Assembly: GCA_024234165.1 (NCBI GenBank)
Contig: JACKOP010000001.1
Span: 1,278,620-1,342,619, forward strand
Length of the DNA: 64,000 nucleotides
Direction: 5' to 3'
DNA from: Pseudomonadales bacterium
GTDB lineage: Bacteria > Pseudomonadota > Gammaproteobacteria > Pseudomonadales > UBA5518
Shown: in pieces, positions 52,282 through 60,668 of the stretch
Layout: each line of letters begins with the position of its first letter
Position numbering within the stretch: the stretch's first letter is position 1
Program-made: the position numbers and the translations under genes
The notes under the pieces: generated by a model
Told to the model about the DNA's origin: nothing
What the model saw: only the letters and a program-made list of their open reading frames with translations
Database searches by the model: none

Positions 52282-53451
52282 ATGGCAACAACAACAGGGA
52301 GAACCCCGGCCGTGCTGAGCGCCCTCGACGAGACCCTGCGCCACCAGATCGCCACCACCTTCGATCACGCCGGCACCAGCGATCACCGCTTCTTCGACCG
52401 CTACTGGTTCGGCGTCTACGACCCGCGCGGACGCATGGCGCTGGTGTGCGGGATGGGGCAATACCTGAACATGAACGTGCTCGACGGCTTCTGCGCGATC
52501 CAGGTGCCGGGGCGCGACGGTGGCGTCGAACAGCACAATTTCCGCCTCTCCCGTGCGTTGCGCCCGCAACTCGACGAGACGCGGGTCGGGCCGCTCGCGG
52601 TGGTGATCGAGCAGCCCTTCGAGCGAATTCGCCTGCAGTGTGCCGCGGGTGAGCTGCCGGTCGCCTTCGACCTCGAGTGGCGCGCCTTCCTGCCGCCGAG
52701 CGAAGAGAAGCACCATTTCAACCGCGTGAACGGGCGCGCGTTCCAGGACTACCACCGCTACACGCAGGCCGGGCGCGCCAGCGGCAGCGTGCGCCTCGGC
52801 GACCAGGAGTTCGAGATCGAGGACTGGTGGGCGGGGCGCGATCACTCGTGGGGCGTTCGCTCGCAGGTCGGGGGTCACGAGCCAGTGAACGGACCCGGCG
52901 CCGAGGCGCTGCTGTCGGCGGCGGGTTACGTGTTCTACTGGCTCACGTTCAATACCGGCGAGTGCGGCGGCTACGTGCAGCTGCAGTTCCTCGGCAACGG
53001 CACGCGGATCTTCACCGACGGTGAGATCGTCTGGCCGGCAACGGGGCGTCGTTTCGTGGTGGCGGACGCCGAGGTCGAGGTCGAGATGCACCCCGGCACG
53101 CGGATCTACCGGCGGCTGCGCACGCGGCTGCGCGGCTACGACGGCTCGCAGGTCGAACTGCTCGCCGAGCCGGTGCTCGGCTACTGGTCGATGGACGGCA
53201 CCGGCTACGACTGGGGCTGGAACGACGACAGGGGACTCGGTTACTACCGCGGCGAGTACGTAGTCGAGCAGGACGTCTACGACATCACGCATCCCGAGCG
53301 CGTGCGGCGGCCAAACGGCGAGGTGCGTACGCCCGGACATCGCGAGGCACCGTGCGCCATCACCGTCGATGGGCGGCTGGACCCGCGCAGTGCCGGGCAC
53401 CAGGTGTTCGTCGCCAGTGGTCCGGTGCCCTGGCTGGACCTGGGCAAGTAA
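52282..53451 (+). CDS. DUF7064-type hypothetical protein
   Basis: The protein has 389 residues from the ATG at 52282, behind GGAGG. It begins DETLRHQIATTFDHAGTSDHRFFDRYWFGVYDP and contains IEDWWAGRDHSWGVR, WLTFNTGECGGYVQLQFLG and GYWSMDGTGYDWGWNDDRGLGYYRGEY. These match a lipocalin-like family of unknown function (DUF7064 or a close relative) that often sits with APH-like kinases in hydrocarbon- and steroid-using bacteria. It has no signal peptide or membrane helix. It is the first gene of a plus-strand cluster of five. Confidence 0.75.
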   Translation: MATTTGRTPAVLSALDETLRHQIATTFDHAGTSDHRFFDRYWFGVYDPRGRMALVCGMGQYLNMNVLDGFCAIQVPGRDGGVEQHNFRLSRALRPQLDETRVGPLAVVIEQPFERIRLQCAAGELPVAFDLEWRAFLPPSEEKHHFNRVNGRAFQDYHRYTQAGRASGSVRLGDQEFEIEDWWAGRDHSWGVRSQVGGHEPVNGPGAEALLSAAGYVFYWLTFNTGECGGYVQLQFLGNGTRIFTDGEIVWPATGRRFVVADAEVEVEMHPGTRIYRRLRTRLRGYDGSQVELLAEPVLGYWSMDGTGYDWGWNDDRGLGYYRGEYVVEQDVYDITHPERVRRPNGEVRTPGHREAPCAITVDGRLDPRSAGHQVFVASGPVPWLDLGK

Positions 53452-53483
53452 CGCGCCAGCGACGCATCGCGGGGGAATCGACG

Positions 53484-54605
53484 ATGGGCAGCACAACGGG
53501 TGCCGATGGCGCGTCAGTGGATCTGGCGCGATCGCTGGCGGCGTGGTTCGCGCAGCGCCATCCGCACGCACGCGACGTGACCGTGCCCGACATCGGCGCG
53601 CCGCGTGCCTCCGGTTACTCGAACGAAACGGTGTTCTTCCGTGCCTGCTGGCGCGAGGCGGGCGAGTCGCACGAGGCGCGCTACGTGGCACGCATCGAGC
53701 CGCGGAGGTCGCCGGTCTACCCGCAGCAGACGGCGACGACGATGGCCTCGGTCGAGCTGCAACATCGTGTGATGCAGGCGGTGGCGCACGCCGGTGGCGT
53801 ACCGGTGCCGCCGCTCGCCGGTTACGAGCCGGGGACCGATCTGCTCGGCGCGCCGTTCTACGTGATGGGATTCGTCGACGGCGACGTGCCGAAGGACAAC
53901 CCCGTCTACACCAGCGAGGGCTTCTACGTGGACGCCGCGCCGGCGGAGCGTTACCGCGCGATCGACGACGGACTCGCTGTGCTGGCGCACCTGCATGCGA
54001 TCGATCCCCGGGCCGCTGGCCTCGACTGGCTGACCGGCGGACGGGATCCGGGACTGGATCGCCAGTTCGGGATCTTCCGTCGCTACGCGGACGAACTGCT
54101 CGCCGGGCGTTCGCATCCGGTGCTGGCGCATGCGCTGGCATGGCTGGAGCGCGAATCGGTGGCCGAGGGCCCGGCGGTGCTGCTGTGGGGGGACGCGCGT
54201 CCCGGCAACATGATCTTCCGCGATTTCCGCTGCGTGGCCGCCAACGACTGGGAAGGCGCCGCGCTGGGCCCGTCCGAGCTCGATCTGGGGTGGTGGCTGA
54301 TGTTCGACCGCTTCGCGCACGAGGACAGTGCCCTGCCGCGGCTGGAAGGCGAGCCGTCGCGCGAGGAACAGATCGCGCGCTACGAACTGCACGCCGGGCG
54401 CCGCGTACACGATGTGTTCTGGCACGAGGTGTTCGCGGCGGCGCGCTTCACGATCGTGATGATCCGCACCTGCCAGCGCATGAGTGATTCCGGCGCCGTG
54501 CCGGTATCGGCGAACATGCCGGTCAACAACCCGGCGACGCAACTGCTGGCCGATATGCTGGAGATCCCCTACTCGTGGCTGGCCGAGGCGGGTCTGGGGT
54601 CCTGA
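53484..54605 (+). CDS. Phosphotransferase (APH/choline-kinase-like) family protein
   Basis: The protein has 373 residues from the ATG at 53484, with GGGGGAA upstream. The kinase-like C-lobe has LLWGDARPGNMIF, the Brenner motif with Asp and Asn (usual form HGDxxxxN, here WGD). Next, NDWEGAALGPSELDLGWW supplies the metal-binding Asp (usual DWE). The N-lobe ARYVARIEPRRSP has a basic residue near the expected ATP Lys. Such proteins in catabolic clusters may phosphorylate alcohols, but none of the substrates is known. It is 32 bases after the DUF7064 gene. Confidence 0.85.
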   Translation: MGSTTGADGASVDLARSLAAWFAQRHPHARDVTVPDIGAPRASGYSNETVFFRACWREAGESHEARYVARIEPRRSPVYPQQTATTMASVELQHRVMQAVAHAGGVPVPPLAGYEPGTDLLGAPFYVMGFVDGDVPKDNPVYTSEGFYVDAAPAERYRAIDDGLAVLAHLHAIDPRAAGLDWLTGGRDPGLDRQFGIFRRYADELLAGRSHPVLAHALAWLERESVAEGPAVLLWGDARPGNMIFRDFRCVAANDWEGAALGPSELDLGWWLMFDRFAHEDSALPRLEGEPSREEQIARYELHAGRRVHDVFWHEVFAAARFTIVMIRTCQRMSDSGAVPVSANMPVNNPATQLLADMLEIPYSWLAEAGLGS

Positions 54606-54649
54606 GCTGGGTCTGTTTCTCCTCGTGCCACAGTCCGGAGCAACCGTCG

Positions 54650-56797
54650 ATGACAAGCACGCACAAGACCTTCTGCCGTATCTGCCAGGCCTTGTGTGGC
54701 CTGGAACTCGAGATCGAGGACGGACGCGTGCTGGCGGCACGCGGAGACTTCGACCACCCGATGAGCCGAGGCTACACCTGCGAGAAAGGTCGCCAGATCG
54801 GTGCGCATCTGGCGAATCCGCAACGCCTGCGCGCGAGCCTCACGCGGGGCACCGACGGCACCCTGGCGCCGATGGCGAGCGAGGCGGCGCTCGCTGGCGC
54901 CGGGGAGCGCCTGCGCGCGATCCTCGAGCGCCACGGGCCGCGCGCGATCGCAACCTACGCCGGCACCGCCGCGTTCATGAACGCCACGGCCATCGGCGTC
55001 ACGCGCGCGTTCCACGAGGCGATCGGCTCGCCGATGCGCTTCACCACGATCACACTCGACCAACCCGGCAAGATCATCGCGATCATGCGCCACGGGCAAT
55101 GGGGCGGTGGCGGGCACTCGTTCGAGTCGGCAAACGTGGTGATGCTGATCGGCACCAACCCGCTGGTCTCGGCATTCCATGTGCACGGCGGTCCGCCGGG
55201 TTTCTGTCCGGGCGACCTGCGCCGCGCACAGCGCGAGCGCGGACTGCGCGTGATCGTGGTCGATCCGCGACGCACCGAGACCGCCGAACTGGCGGATCTC
55301 TACTTGCCGATCCGCCCCGGCGAGGACGCCACGCTGCTCGCCGGCATGATCCGGCTGATCCTCGCCGAGGGCCGGCACGACGCCGCGTTCTGCGCGCAGC
55401 ACACCGCAGGACTCGAGGAGCTGCGTACGGCGGTCGAGGGTTTCACGCCCGATCACGTGGCGCGGCGCACCGGCCTGGACGCCGACGCGATCGCGCAGGC
55501 CGCGCGGCTGTTCGCGCAGGGGCCGCGCGGCGTCGTGACCGCGGGTACCGGACCGAATATGTCGGTGCGGCCCACGCTGACCGAGCACCTGATCCTCTGC
55601 CTGGACACGCTGTGCGGGCGCTGGAACCGCGAGGGTGAACGCGTGAACGCACCCAGCGTGCTGATGCCGGCGTTCCCGCGTCCGGCGCAGGCGTTCGCGC
55701 CCCCGATGTTGCCGCCGGAGATGAATCCCGCAGCGAACACGGAGCGTACCCGGCTGCGGAACCTGCGTCAGATCAACCTCGAGATGCCGACCAGTGCGCT
55801 CGCCGACGAGATCCTCGAACCAGGCGAAGGCCAGGTGCGCGCGCTGATCGTCACCGGTGGCAACCCGCTGGCCGCGTGCGCCGATCCGGTGCGCCTGGCG
55901 CGCGCGCTGGAGTCGCTCGAGCTGCTGGTGTGCGTGGACATCGCACTCACGCCGACCTGCCGGCGTGCGCACTATGTACTCGCGGCGAAGCACATGCTGC
56001 AGCGCGCCGACGTTACGGCGTACCAGGACATGCTCTACGAGCGGCCGTTCGCGCAGTACACCGACGCATTGATCGCCTCCGACGGTGATCTGCTCGAAGA
56101 CTGGTACGTGTTCGCGGCACTCGCCGAGCGACTCGGTCACCGACTCCGGCTGCCCGGCGGCGAACTCGACCTCGCGCGCCACCCGACGACGCGCGACGTG
56201 CTCGCATTGCTGTACGCGCACGCGAAGGTACCGATCGACGTGATCGCGGGCTACGAGGGCGGACACGTCTTCGACGAGCTCGACGTGCAGGTGTGCGCAC
56301 CGATCCCTGGCCTCGAGGGACGACTGTGCATGGCGCCGGACGGCGTGGGCGACGAGCTGCGCACGCTGTGCGCCGAGCCGGTTCCGGAGCCGGGGCACCA
56401 CGGGCGCGATGGCCGCTTCACGCATCTGCTCGTCTCGCGTCGCATGAAGCACGTCAACAATTCGATCTGCCACGACTTGCCGCGCAGCACGGGACGCCAC
56501 AATCCTGCGTTCCTCAGCCCGACGGACCTGGCGGCGCTCGGTGCGGCCGAGGGTGAGGTGGTGGAGATCGAGTCCAACCATGCACGCGTGCGGGCCGTGG
56601 TCGCGGTCGACGCCGGGCTGTCGGACGGTGTGGTCTCGATGGCGCATGCCTTCGGCGGCGATCCGGCCGCGCCCGACGACCCGCGCAGGCACGGCACGCC
56701 GGTCAACGCACTCGTGCCTACCGATCGCGACTACGATCCATGGGTGGGCATGCCGCGCCAGAGCGCGATTCCGGTGCGGCTACACCGACTGCAGTGA
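54650..56797 (+). CDS. Molybdopterin-dependent oxidoreductase (DMSO-reductase family)
   Basis: The protein has 715 residues from the ATG at 54650. The [4Fe-4S] ligands are C9, C12, C16 and C44 (FCRICQALCG, YTCEKG). Mo-bis-MGD binding segments follow: MLIGTNPLVS, VVDPRRTETAELADLYLPIRPGEDATLLAGM and LIVTGGNPLAA. No twin-arginine signal is seen, so it is probably cytoplasmic. At the usual molybdenum-ligand position the sequence reads TLDQPGKI, with Asp137 but no Cys, selenocysteine or Ser. No small subunit is encoded beside it. The reaction is unknown. Confidence 0.88.
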   Translation: MTSTHKTFCRICQALCGLELEIEDGRVLAARGDFDHPMSRGYTCEKGRQIGAHLANPQRLRASLTRGTDGTLAPMASEAALAGAGERLRAILERHGPRAIATYAGTAAFMNATAIGVTRAFHEAIGSPMRFTTITLDQPGKIIAIMRHGQWGGGGHSFESANVVMLIGTNPLVSAFHVHGGPPGFCPGDLRRAQRERGLRVIVVDPRRTETAELADLYLPIRPGEDATLLAGMIRLILAEGRHDAAFCAQHTAGLEELRTAVEGFTPDHVARRTGLDADAIAQAARLFAQGPRGVVTAGTGPNMSVRPTLTEHLILCLDTLCGRWNREGERVNAPSVLMPAFPRPAQAFAPPMLPPEMNPAANTERTRLRNLRQINLEMPTSALADEILEPGEGQVRALIVTGGNPLAACADPVRLARALESLELLVCVDIALTPTCRRAHYVLAAKHMLQRADVTAYQDMLYERPFAQYTDALIASDGDLLEDWYVFAALAERLGHRLRLPGGELDLARHPTTRDVLALLYAHAKVPIDVIAGYEGGHVFDELDVQVCAPIPGLEGRLCMAPDGVGDELRTLCAEPVPEPGHHGRDGRFTHLLVSRRMKHVNNSICHDLPRSTGRHNPAFLSPTDLAALGAAEGEVVEIESNHARVRAVVAVDAGLSDGVVSMAHAFGGDPAAPDDPRRHGTPVNALVPTDRDYDPWVGMPRQSAIPVRLHRLQ

Positions 56798-56810
56798 ACG
56801 CGTGCCCCCC

Positions 56811-56860
56811 AACCAGAAGGGGACACTTCCAACTGGTTCGGAGGGGACATTACGAACTGG
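56811..56860. repeat. Short repeats of GGGGACA...AACTGG form
   Basis: GGGGACACTTCCAACTGG (56819) and GGGGACATTACGAACTGG (56843) are 24 bases apart and agree at 15 of 18 positions. AACCAG and CTGGTT around the first make a small inverted repeat. They resemble decayed ends of a mobile element, or a REP-like unit, in the gap before the sulfotransferase. Confidence 0.45.
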
Positions 56861-56951
56861 CGCCTACACCCTCCGTCTGGAGCCAGGCCAGCGGATCAGC
56901 GGCTGTAGTACGATGTGCCGATCGCTCGGGTTGCTCGCCGCGGCAGACACC

Positions 56952-58199
56952 ATGCAGAACACCATCCGCATCGACGACCTCGCCACGCCCCGCTTCAGCC
57001 CCGAGGCGCAGGCGATCATCGACGCCGTCGCCGCGACCTCGGTCGTGCTCGACAGCGAGGCGGTGCTCGCTGCGGCCCGCGCGCAAACCGGACTCGACGA
57101 CTTCGGCAGCGACGACTTCCGCGCCCGCCTCGACCTGATCGTGGACTGCATGCGCGAGGACGGTGCCCTCAGCGCCTTCGGGCGCGTGACGAACTTCGGC
57201 ATGCTGCTGCGCTTCGCGGTCAACCGGCTGCGCATCGAGGACATCCTGCGCCGCCACCCCGAGATCCACGAACTGCGGATCGAACGCCCGCTGATCGTCG
57301 CGGGTCTCGCGCGCAGCGGCACCACGCACCTGCTGAACCTGCTCGCCTGCGACACCCGGCTGCGTTCGCTGCCGTACTGGGAAGCCGTGGAGCCGGTGCC
57401 GATACCAGGCGAGCCGCCCGGCCCGGACGGCACCGATCCACGCCTGCTGCGCTGCCGCCAGACGTTGCAGGTGCAGGACCTGCTGATGCCGAAGTTCCGG
57501 CTGATGTTCAACCTGCAGGCCGAGCGTACGCACGAGGAGATCGACCTGCTGGCGCTCGACTTCTCGACCATGCTCATCGAGAACCTGGGCATCTTCCCGC
57601 GCTGGCGCGATCACTACCTCGCGCACGACCAGACACCGCACTACGCGTACCTGAAGAAGGTACTGAAGGTGCTGCAGTGGCTGCGACCGGGCGAGCGCTG
57701 GCTGCTGAAGACGCCGCAGCACCTCGAGCAGTTCGGCCCGCTGATGCGGGTGTTCCCGGACGCGACCGTGGTACTGACACACCGCGATCCGGTGGCAACG
57801 ATCGCCTCGATGGCCACCATGTCCGCCTACAGTGCGCGCATGAGCCGTGACCCGGTGCGCCCGGAGGTCGTCGGCCGTTACTGGGCCGACCGCATCGAGC
57901 GCATGCTGCGGGCCTGCGTGCGCGACCGTGCTCTGCTGCCCGCCGCGCAGTCGATCGATGTGCGCTTCCACGAATTCAACGACGACGACATCGGGCACGT
58001 GCAGCGGATCTACGCTCTGGTCGGACACAAGCTGCCTGCGGCGACGCAAGCCGCGATGCAGCGCTTCACCGCGGACAACGCGCGCGGGCGGGAAGGCAGG
58101 CTGGTCTACGAGCTGGCGGATTTCGGCCTGGACGTGCAGCACCTGCGCGAGCGGACGCGCTTCTACAGCGATCGCTTCGGAACCCGGACCGAACTCTGA
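56952..58199 (+). CDS. Sulfotransferase family protein
   Basis: The protein has 415 residues from the ATG at 56952; an ATG at 56913 is in frame. The PAPS phosphate loop is IVAGLARSGTTHLLNLL near residue 117. WLLKTPQHLEQFGPLMRVFPDATVVLTHRDP gives the 3'-phosphate-binding block. RFHEFNDDDIGHVQRIYALVG and the C-terminal end follow the PF13469 pattern. It moves a sulfate from PAPS to an unknown acceptor, in the cytoplasm. It belongs to the five-gene cluster, 154 bases after the molybdoenzyme. Confidence 0.87.
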   Translation: MQNTIRIDDLATPRFSPEAQAIIDAVAATSVVLDSEAVLAAARAQTGLDDFGSDDFRARLDLIVDCMREDGALSAFGRVTNFGMLLRFAVNRLRIEDILRRHPEIHELRIERPLIVAGLARSGTTHLLNLLACDTRLRSLPYWEAVEPVPIPGEPPGPDGTDPRLLRCRQTLQVQDLLMPKFRLMFNLQAERTHEEIDLLALDFSTMLIENLGIFPRWRDHYLAHDQTPHYAYLKKVLKVLQWLRPGERWLLKTPQHLEQFGPLMRVFPDATVVLTHRDPVATIASMATMSAYSARMSRDPVRPEVVGRYWADRIERMLRACVRDRALLPAAQSIDVRFHEFNDDDIGHVQRIYALVGHKLPAATQAAMQRFTADNARGREGRLVYELADFGLDVQHLRERTRFYSDRFGTRTEL

Positions 58200-58231
58200 C
58201 GGACACCATTCATTCGACAGCGGAGAACCCC

Positions 58232-59356
58232 ATGGCCATCCAGACCGAATCGCGCGCAGCACTGCGCGAACTCATCGAACTGCTCGAGGACATCGACGCG
58301 CGCTGGGCCGGGCCGGACTGGAACCTGCACTCGGCCGAGGACGTCGTCGACGCCCACCGGGCGCTGCTGCACATGCTCGAAGGCGGCCTGGTGGGGATGT
58401 TCGAGAGCGATCCCGCGCATCCGGAGTTCCGTCGCATCGTGACGCCGTCGCGCAAGTTCACCGGCGACAATTCCGATGCCATCTACTTCGACGCCCCGGT
58501 GAGCGCGGACCACACCTACACGGTGCATGGCAACATGGACGGCGCGGTCTACGTCTCGATCACGATCGAGAAGGGCACCGCCGACGGCAGTCTCGGCACC
58601 CAGACCGCCGGCATCATCAACGACACCCAGTTCGACGTCACGCCGGACGGCTCGTTCGAGATCCGTCTCGGCGGCACCCCGGCGGAGCGCAACTGGCTCG
58701 CGCTGCCCGAGGGCTCCTCGCGGATCACGACGCGCCACTACTACGAGGAGGAGCGCAGCGCATCAGCCGACCCCGCGCGTCATCCGTACCTGAACATCCG
58801 CTGCGCCAGCGTCGCCACGCCGCCGCCACCACCCGACGATGCCAGCGTCGCCGCCGGCATCCGCCGTGCGGCGCAGTTCGTGCGTTCGCGCACGCTCGGG
58901 CTGCCGCCCATGGCGCAGCAAACGCCGCCCGCGTTCCTGTCGCTGGCGCCGAACCAGTTCCCGGCGCCGGTGCCGCCCGGGCAGATGGGACTGGCAGCGT
59001 TCGACGCCGCCTACTCGATGGCGCCGTGGTACCTCGGCCCCGACCAGGCGCTGGTCGTGCGCGGGCGCTGGGGCAAGTGCCGTTTCGCGAACGTGTGCCT
59101 GTGGAACCGCTTCCAGCAGATGCTGGACTACGCCAACCGGAGCGTGTCGCTGAACCGCCGCCAGACCGTACTGGAACCCGACGGCTCGTTCCGCATCGTG
59201 ATCGCGCACCGCGATCCCGGCGTGCCCAACTGGCTCGACACCGAAGGGCGCGCGCTGGGACTGGTGTTCTGGCGCTACTTCCTGCCGGAGGGTGAACTCG
59301 AGACGCCGCGCGCCGAGGTGGTGCCGTTCGCTTCGATCGCCGGCAACGCCAGGTAA
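58232..59356 (+). CDS. DUF1214 domain protein
   Basis: The protein has 374 residues. The N-terminal half (ALRELIELLEDIDARWAGPDW, SADHTYTVHGNMDGAVYVSITIEKG) and the C-terminal half (GRWGKCRFANVCLWNRFQQMLDYANRSVSLN, VIAHRDPGVPNWLDTEGRALGLVFWRYFLPEG) match the DUF1214 family, beta-sheet proteins of unknown function. It has no signal peptide. It is 32 bases after the sulfotransferase and closes the cluster. Confidence 0.82.
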   Translation: MAIQTESRAALRELIELLEDIDARWAGPDWNLHSAEDVVDAHRALLHMLEGGLVGMFESDPAHPEFRRIVTPSRKFTGDNSDAIYFDAPVSADHTYTVHGNMDGAVYVSITIEKGTADGSLGTQTAGIINDTQFDVTPDGSFEIRLGGTPAERNWLALPEGSSRITTRHYYEEERSASADPARHPYLNIRCASVATPPPPPDDASVAAGIRRAAQFVRSRTLGLPPMAQQTPPAFLSLAPNQFPAPVPPGQMGLAAFDAAYSMAPWYLGPDQALVVRGRWGKCRFANVCLWNRFQQMLDYANRSVSLNRRQTVLEPDGSFRIVIAHRDPGVPNWLDTEGRALGLVFWRYFLPEGELETPRAEVVPFASIAGNAR

Positions 59357-59452
59357 ACGAAACGGTACGCCAGATCGAAGTCCCTGTCTTCGGGGCAGTA
59401 GTGCAGGCCGTTGCGGCGAACCGGCTGCGGTTCGCCCGTCAGGGGTGAGGGA

Positions 59453-59469
59453 TGTCAGGAATTTTTACA
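59453..59469 (+). promoter_or_regulatory. Candidate activator site upstream of PEP-CTERM gene 1
   Basis: TGTCAGGAATTTTTACA has the same length and ends (TGTC...TTTACA) as TGTCGGATTAATTTACA at 62124, upstream of the second PEP-CTERM gene. It lies 86 bases before the GG of a sigma-54-type promoter, a normal distance for an enhancer-binding activator. The regulator (perhaps PrsR-type) is not in the window. Confidence 0.45.
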
Positions 59470-59554
59470 TGTTTGCGCTGCCGGCTTCGTCTGATGGCTT
59501 CGCCATTCCTGTAAATGACTGTTCTTGAGCCACTATTTCATGTCTTGCCGGGAT

Positions 59555-59570
59555 TGGCACGAATCTGGCC
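59555..59570 (+). promoter_or_regulatory. Sigma-54-type promoter of PEP-CTERM gene 1
   Basis: TGGCACGAATCTGGCC has GG and GC separated by exactly ten bases and matches TGGCACG-N4-TTGC with one change. It lies 54 bases before the ATG at 59624, with GGGAGA as ribosome-binding site between. Confidence 0.65.
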
Positions 59571-59623
59571 TCGCTTGCCGCAGCCCGGGGAGTTCCCGTA
59601 ATCAAATCAATTGGGAGACAAAC

Positions 59624-60415
59624 ATGAACACGACGACATCGAGGATGTACAAGGCCAGTCTGCTGGCACTTGCGCTGAGCGCAGGCAGCGCCTCCGCTGC
59701 GCAGATCTACTGGACGGACTGGACCGGAAGCGACCTGGATCCCAGCGTGGGCTTCGAGGGCACGGGCACGATCACGACGTCGAGTTCGACGGTGACCGTG
59801 ACCTACACGAACCCGCAGGGGGTCGGTTTCTACCAGCCGAGCGGTGGCCCGTACTACTACAGCGGCGGCACCGACGGCCCCAGCGGCACTTCGCCATTCA
59901 CGAGCACTGCGGTGGACAACCGCCCGGGCACGACCGACATCATCGCCCTGCGGTACGCAGGCACGCAGACCCTGAGCTTCTCGCAGGCGATCGCGAATCC
60001 GGTGTTCGCCTACGTCAGCCTCAACGGCAACGGCTACGGTTTCGATCAGGACTTCGACATCCTCAGCTTCGGCCACAGCACTGACGGCAATGCCTGCGGC
60101 TACTGGGGCTGCGGCACCTCGTACAAGAATGTGGTGACAGTCAACGGCGAGACGGAATACCAGTTGCTGGGCACCGGCGAGCCGCACGGCACGCTGCAGT
60201 TCCGGGGGACGTTCGACACCGTGAACTGGCGCAGTCTCAGCAACGAGTTCTGGAACGGCTTCACGGTGGGCGTGCAGGGGACGGCGGTCGAATACTGCAC
60301 CGCGAATCCGACGGCGCCCGAATGCAACCCGAACAGCGTGCCTGAGCCCGCTTCACTCGCGCTGCTCGGCCTGGGGCTCGCGGGACTGGCGGGAATTCGT
60401 CGCCGCAAGGCCTGA
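59624..60415 (+). CDS. PEP-CTERM sorting domain protein
   Basis: The protein has 263 residues from the ATG at 59624. A signal peptide (YKASLLALALSAGSASA) is followed by a Gly/Ser/Thr/Tyr-rich secreted domain with no known fold. The C-terminus is VPEPASLALLGLGLAGLAGIRRRK: the PEP motif, a membrane helix and an Arg cluster. The family is cut and released by an exosortase, usually for export into the extracellular matrix. No exosortase is in the window. It is followed by a strong terminator. Confidence 0.93.
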   Translation: MNTTTSRMYKASLLALALSAGSASAAQIYWTDWTGSDLDPSVGFEGTGTITTSSSTVTVTYTNPQGVGFYQPSGGPYYYSGGTDGPSGTSPFTSTAVDNRPGTTDIIALRYAGTQTLSFSQAIANPVFAYVSLNGNGYGFDQDFDILSFGHSTDGNACGYWGCGTSYKNVVTVNGETEYQLLGTGEPHGTLQFRGTFDTVNWRSLSNEFWNGFTVGVQGTAVEYCTANPTAPECNPNSVPEPASLALLGLGLAGLAGIRRRKA

Positions 60416-60445
60416 GAGGGCGGTCTCGACATCGGTCGGCAAGAA

Positions 60446-60470
60446 ACGGGAGCTCCAGCTCCCGTTTTTT
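60446..60470 (+). terminator. Rho-independent terminator
   Basis: ACGGGAGCT and AGCTCCCGT form a near-perfect stem, followed at once by six T. It lies 31 bases after the stop of the first PEP-CTERM gene and should end its transcript. It is the clearest terminator in the window. Confidence 0.9.
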
Positions 60471-60668
60471 CTGCTGCTCCCACGCGTGCACACCGCACCG
60501 GACCGGGACGCTTTCGAAAGTCGACCGCGTAGCCATCGCGGTCAGGACGCGTCGCAATGACCGATCGATCCTCGACGAGGACCGTGGTTCACTCGCGGGC
60601 TGCCGCAACCGGACGCGGGGCGAAGCGTGGCATCAGCGAGAGATCCGGCACGGGTACGACCGGCGGCA

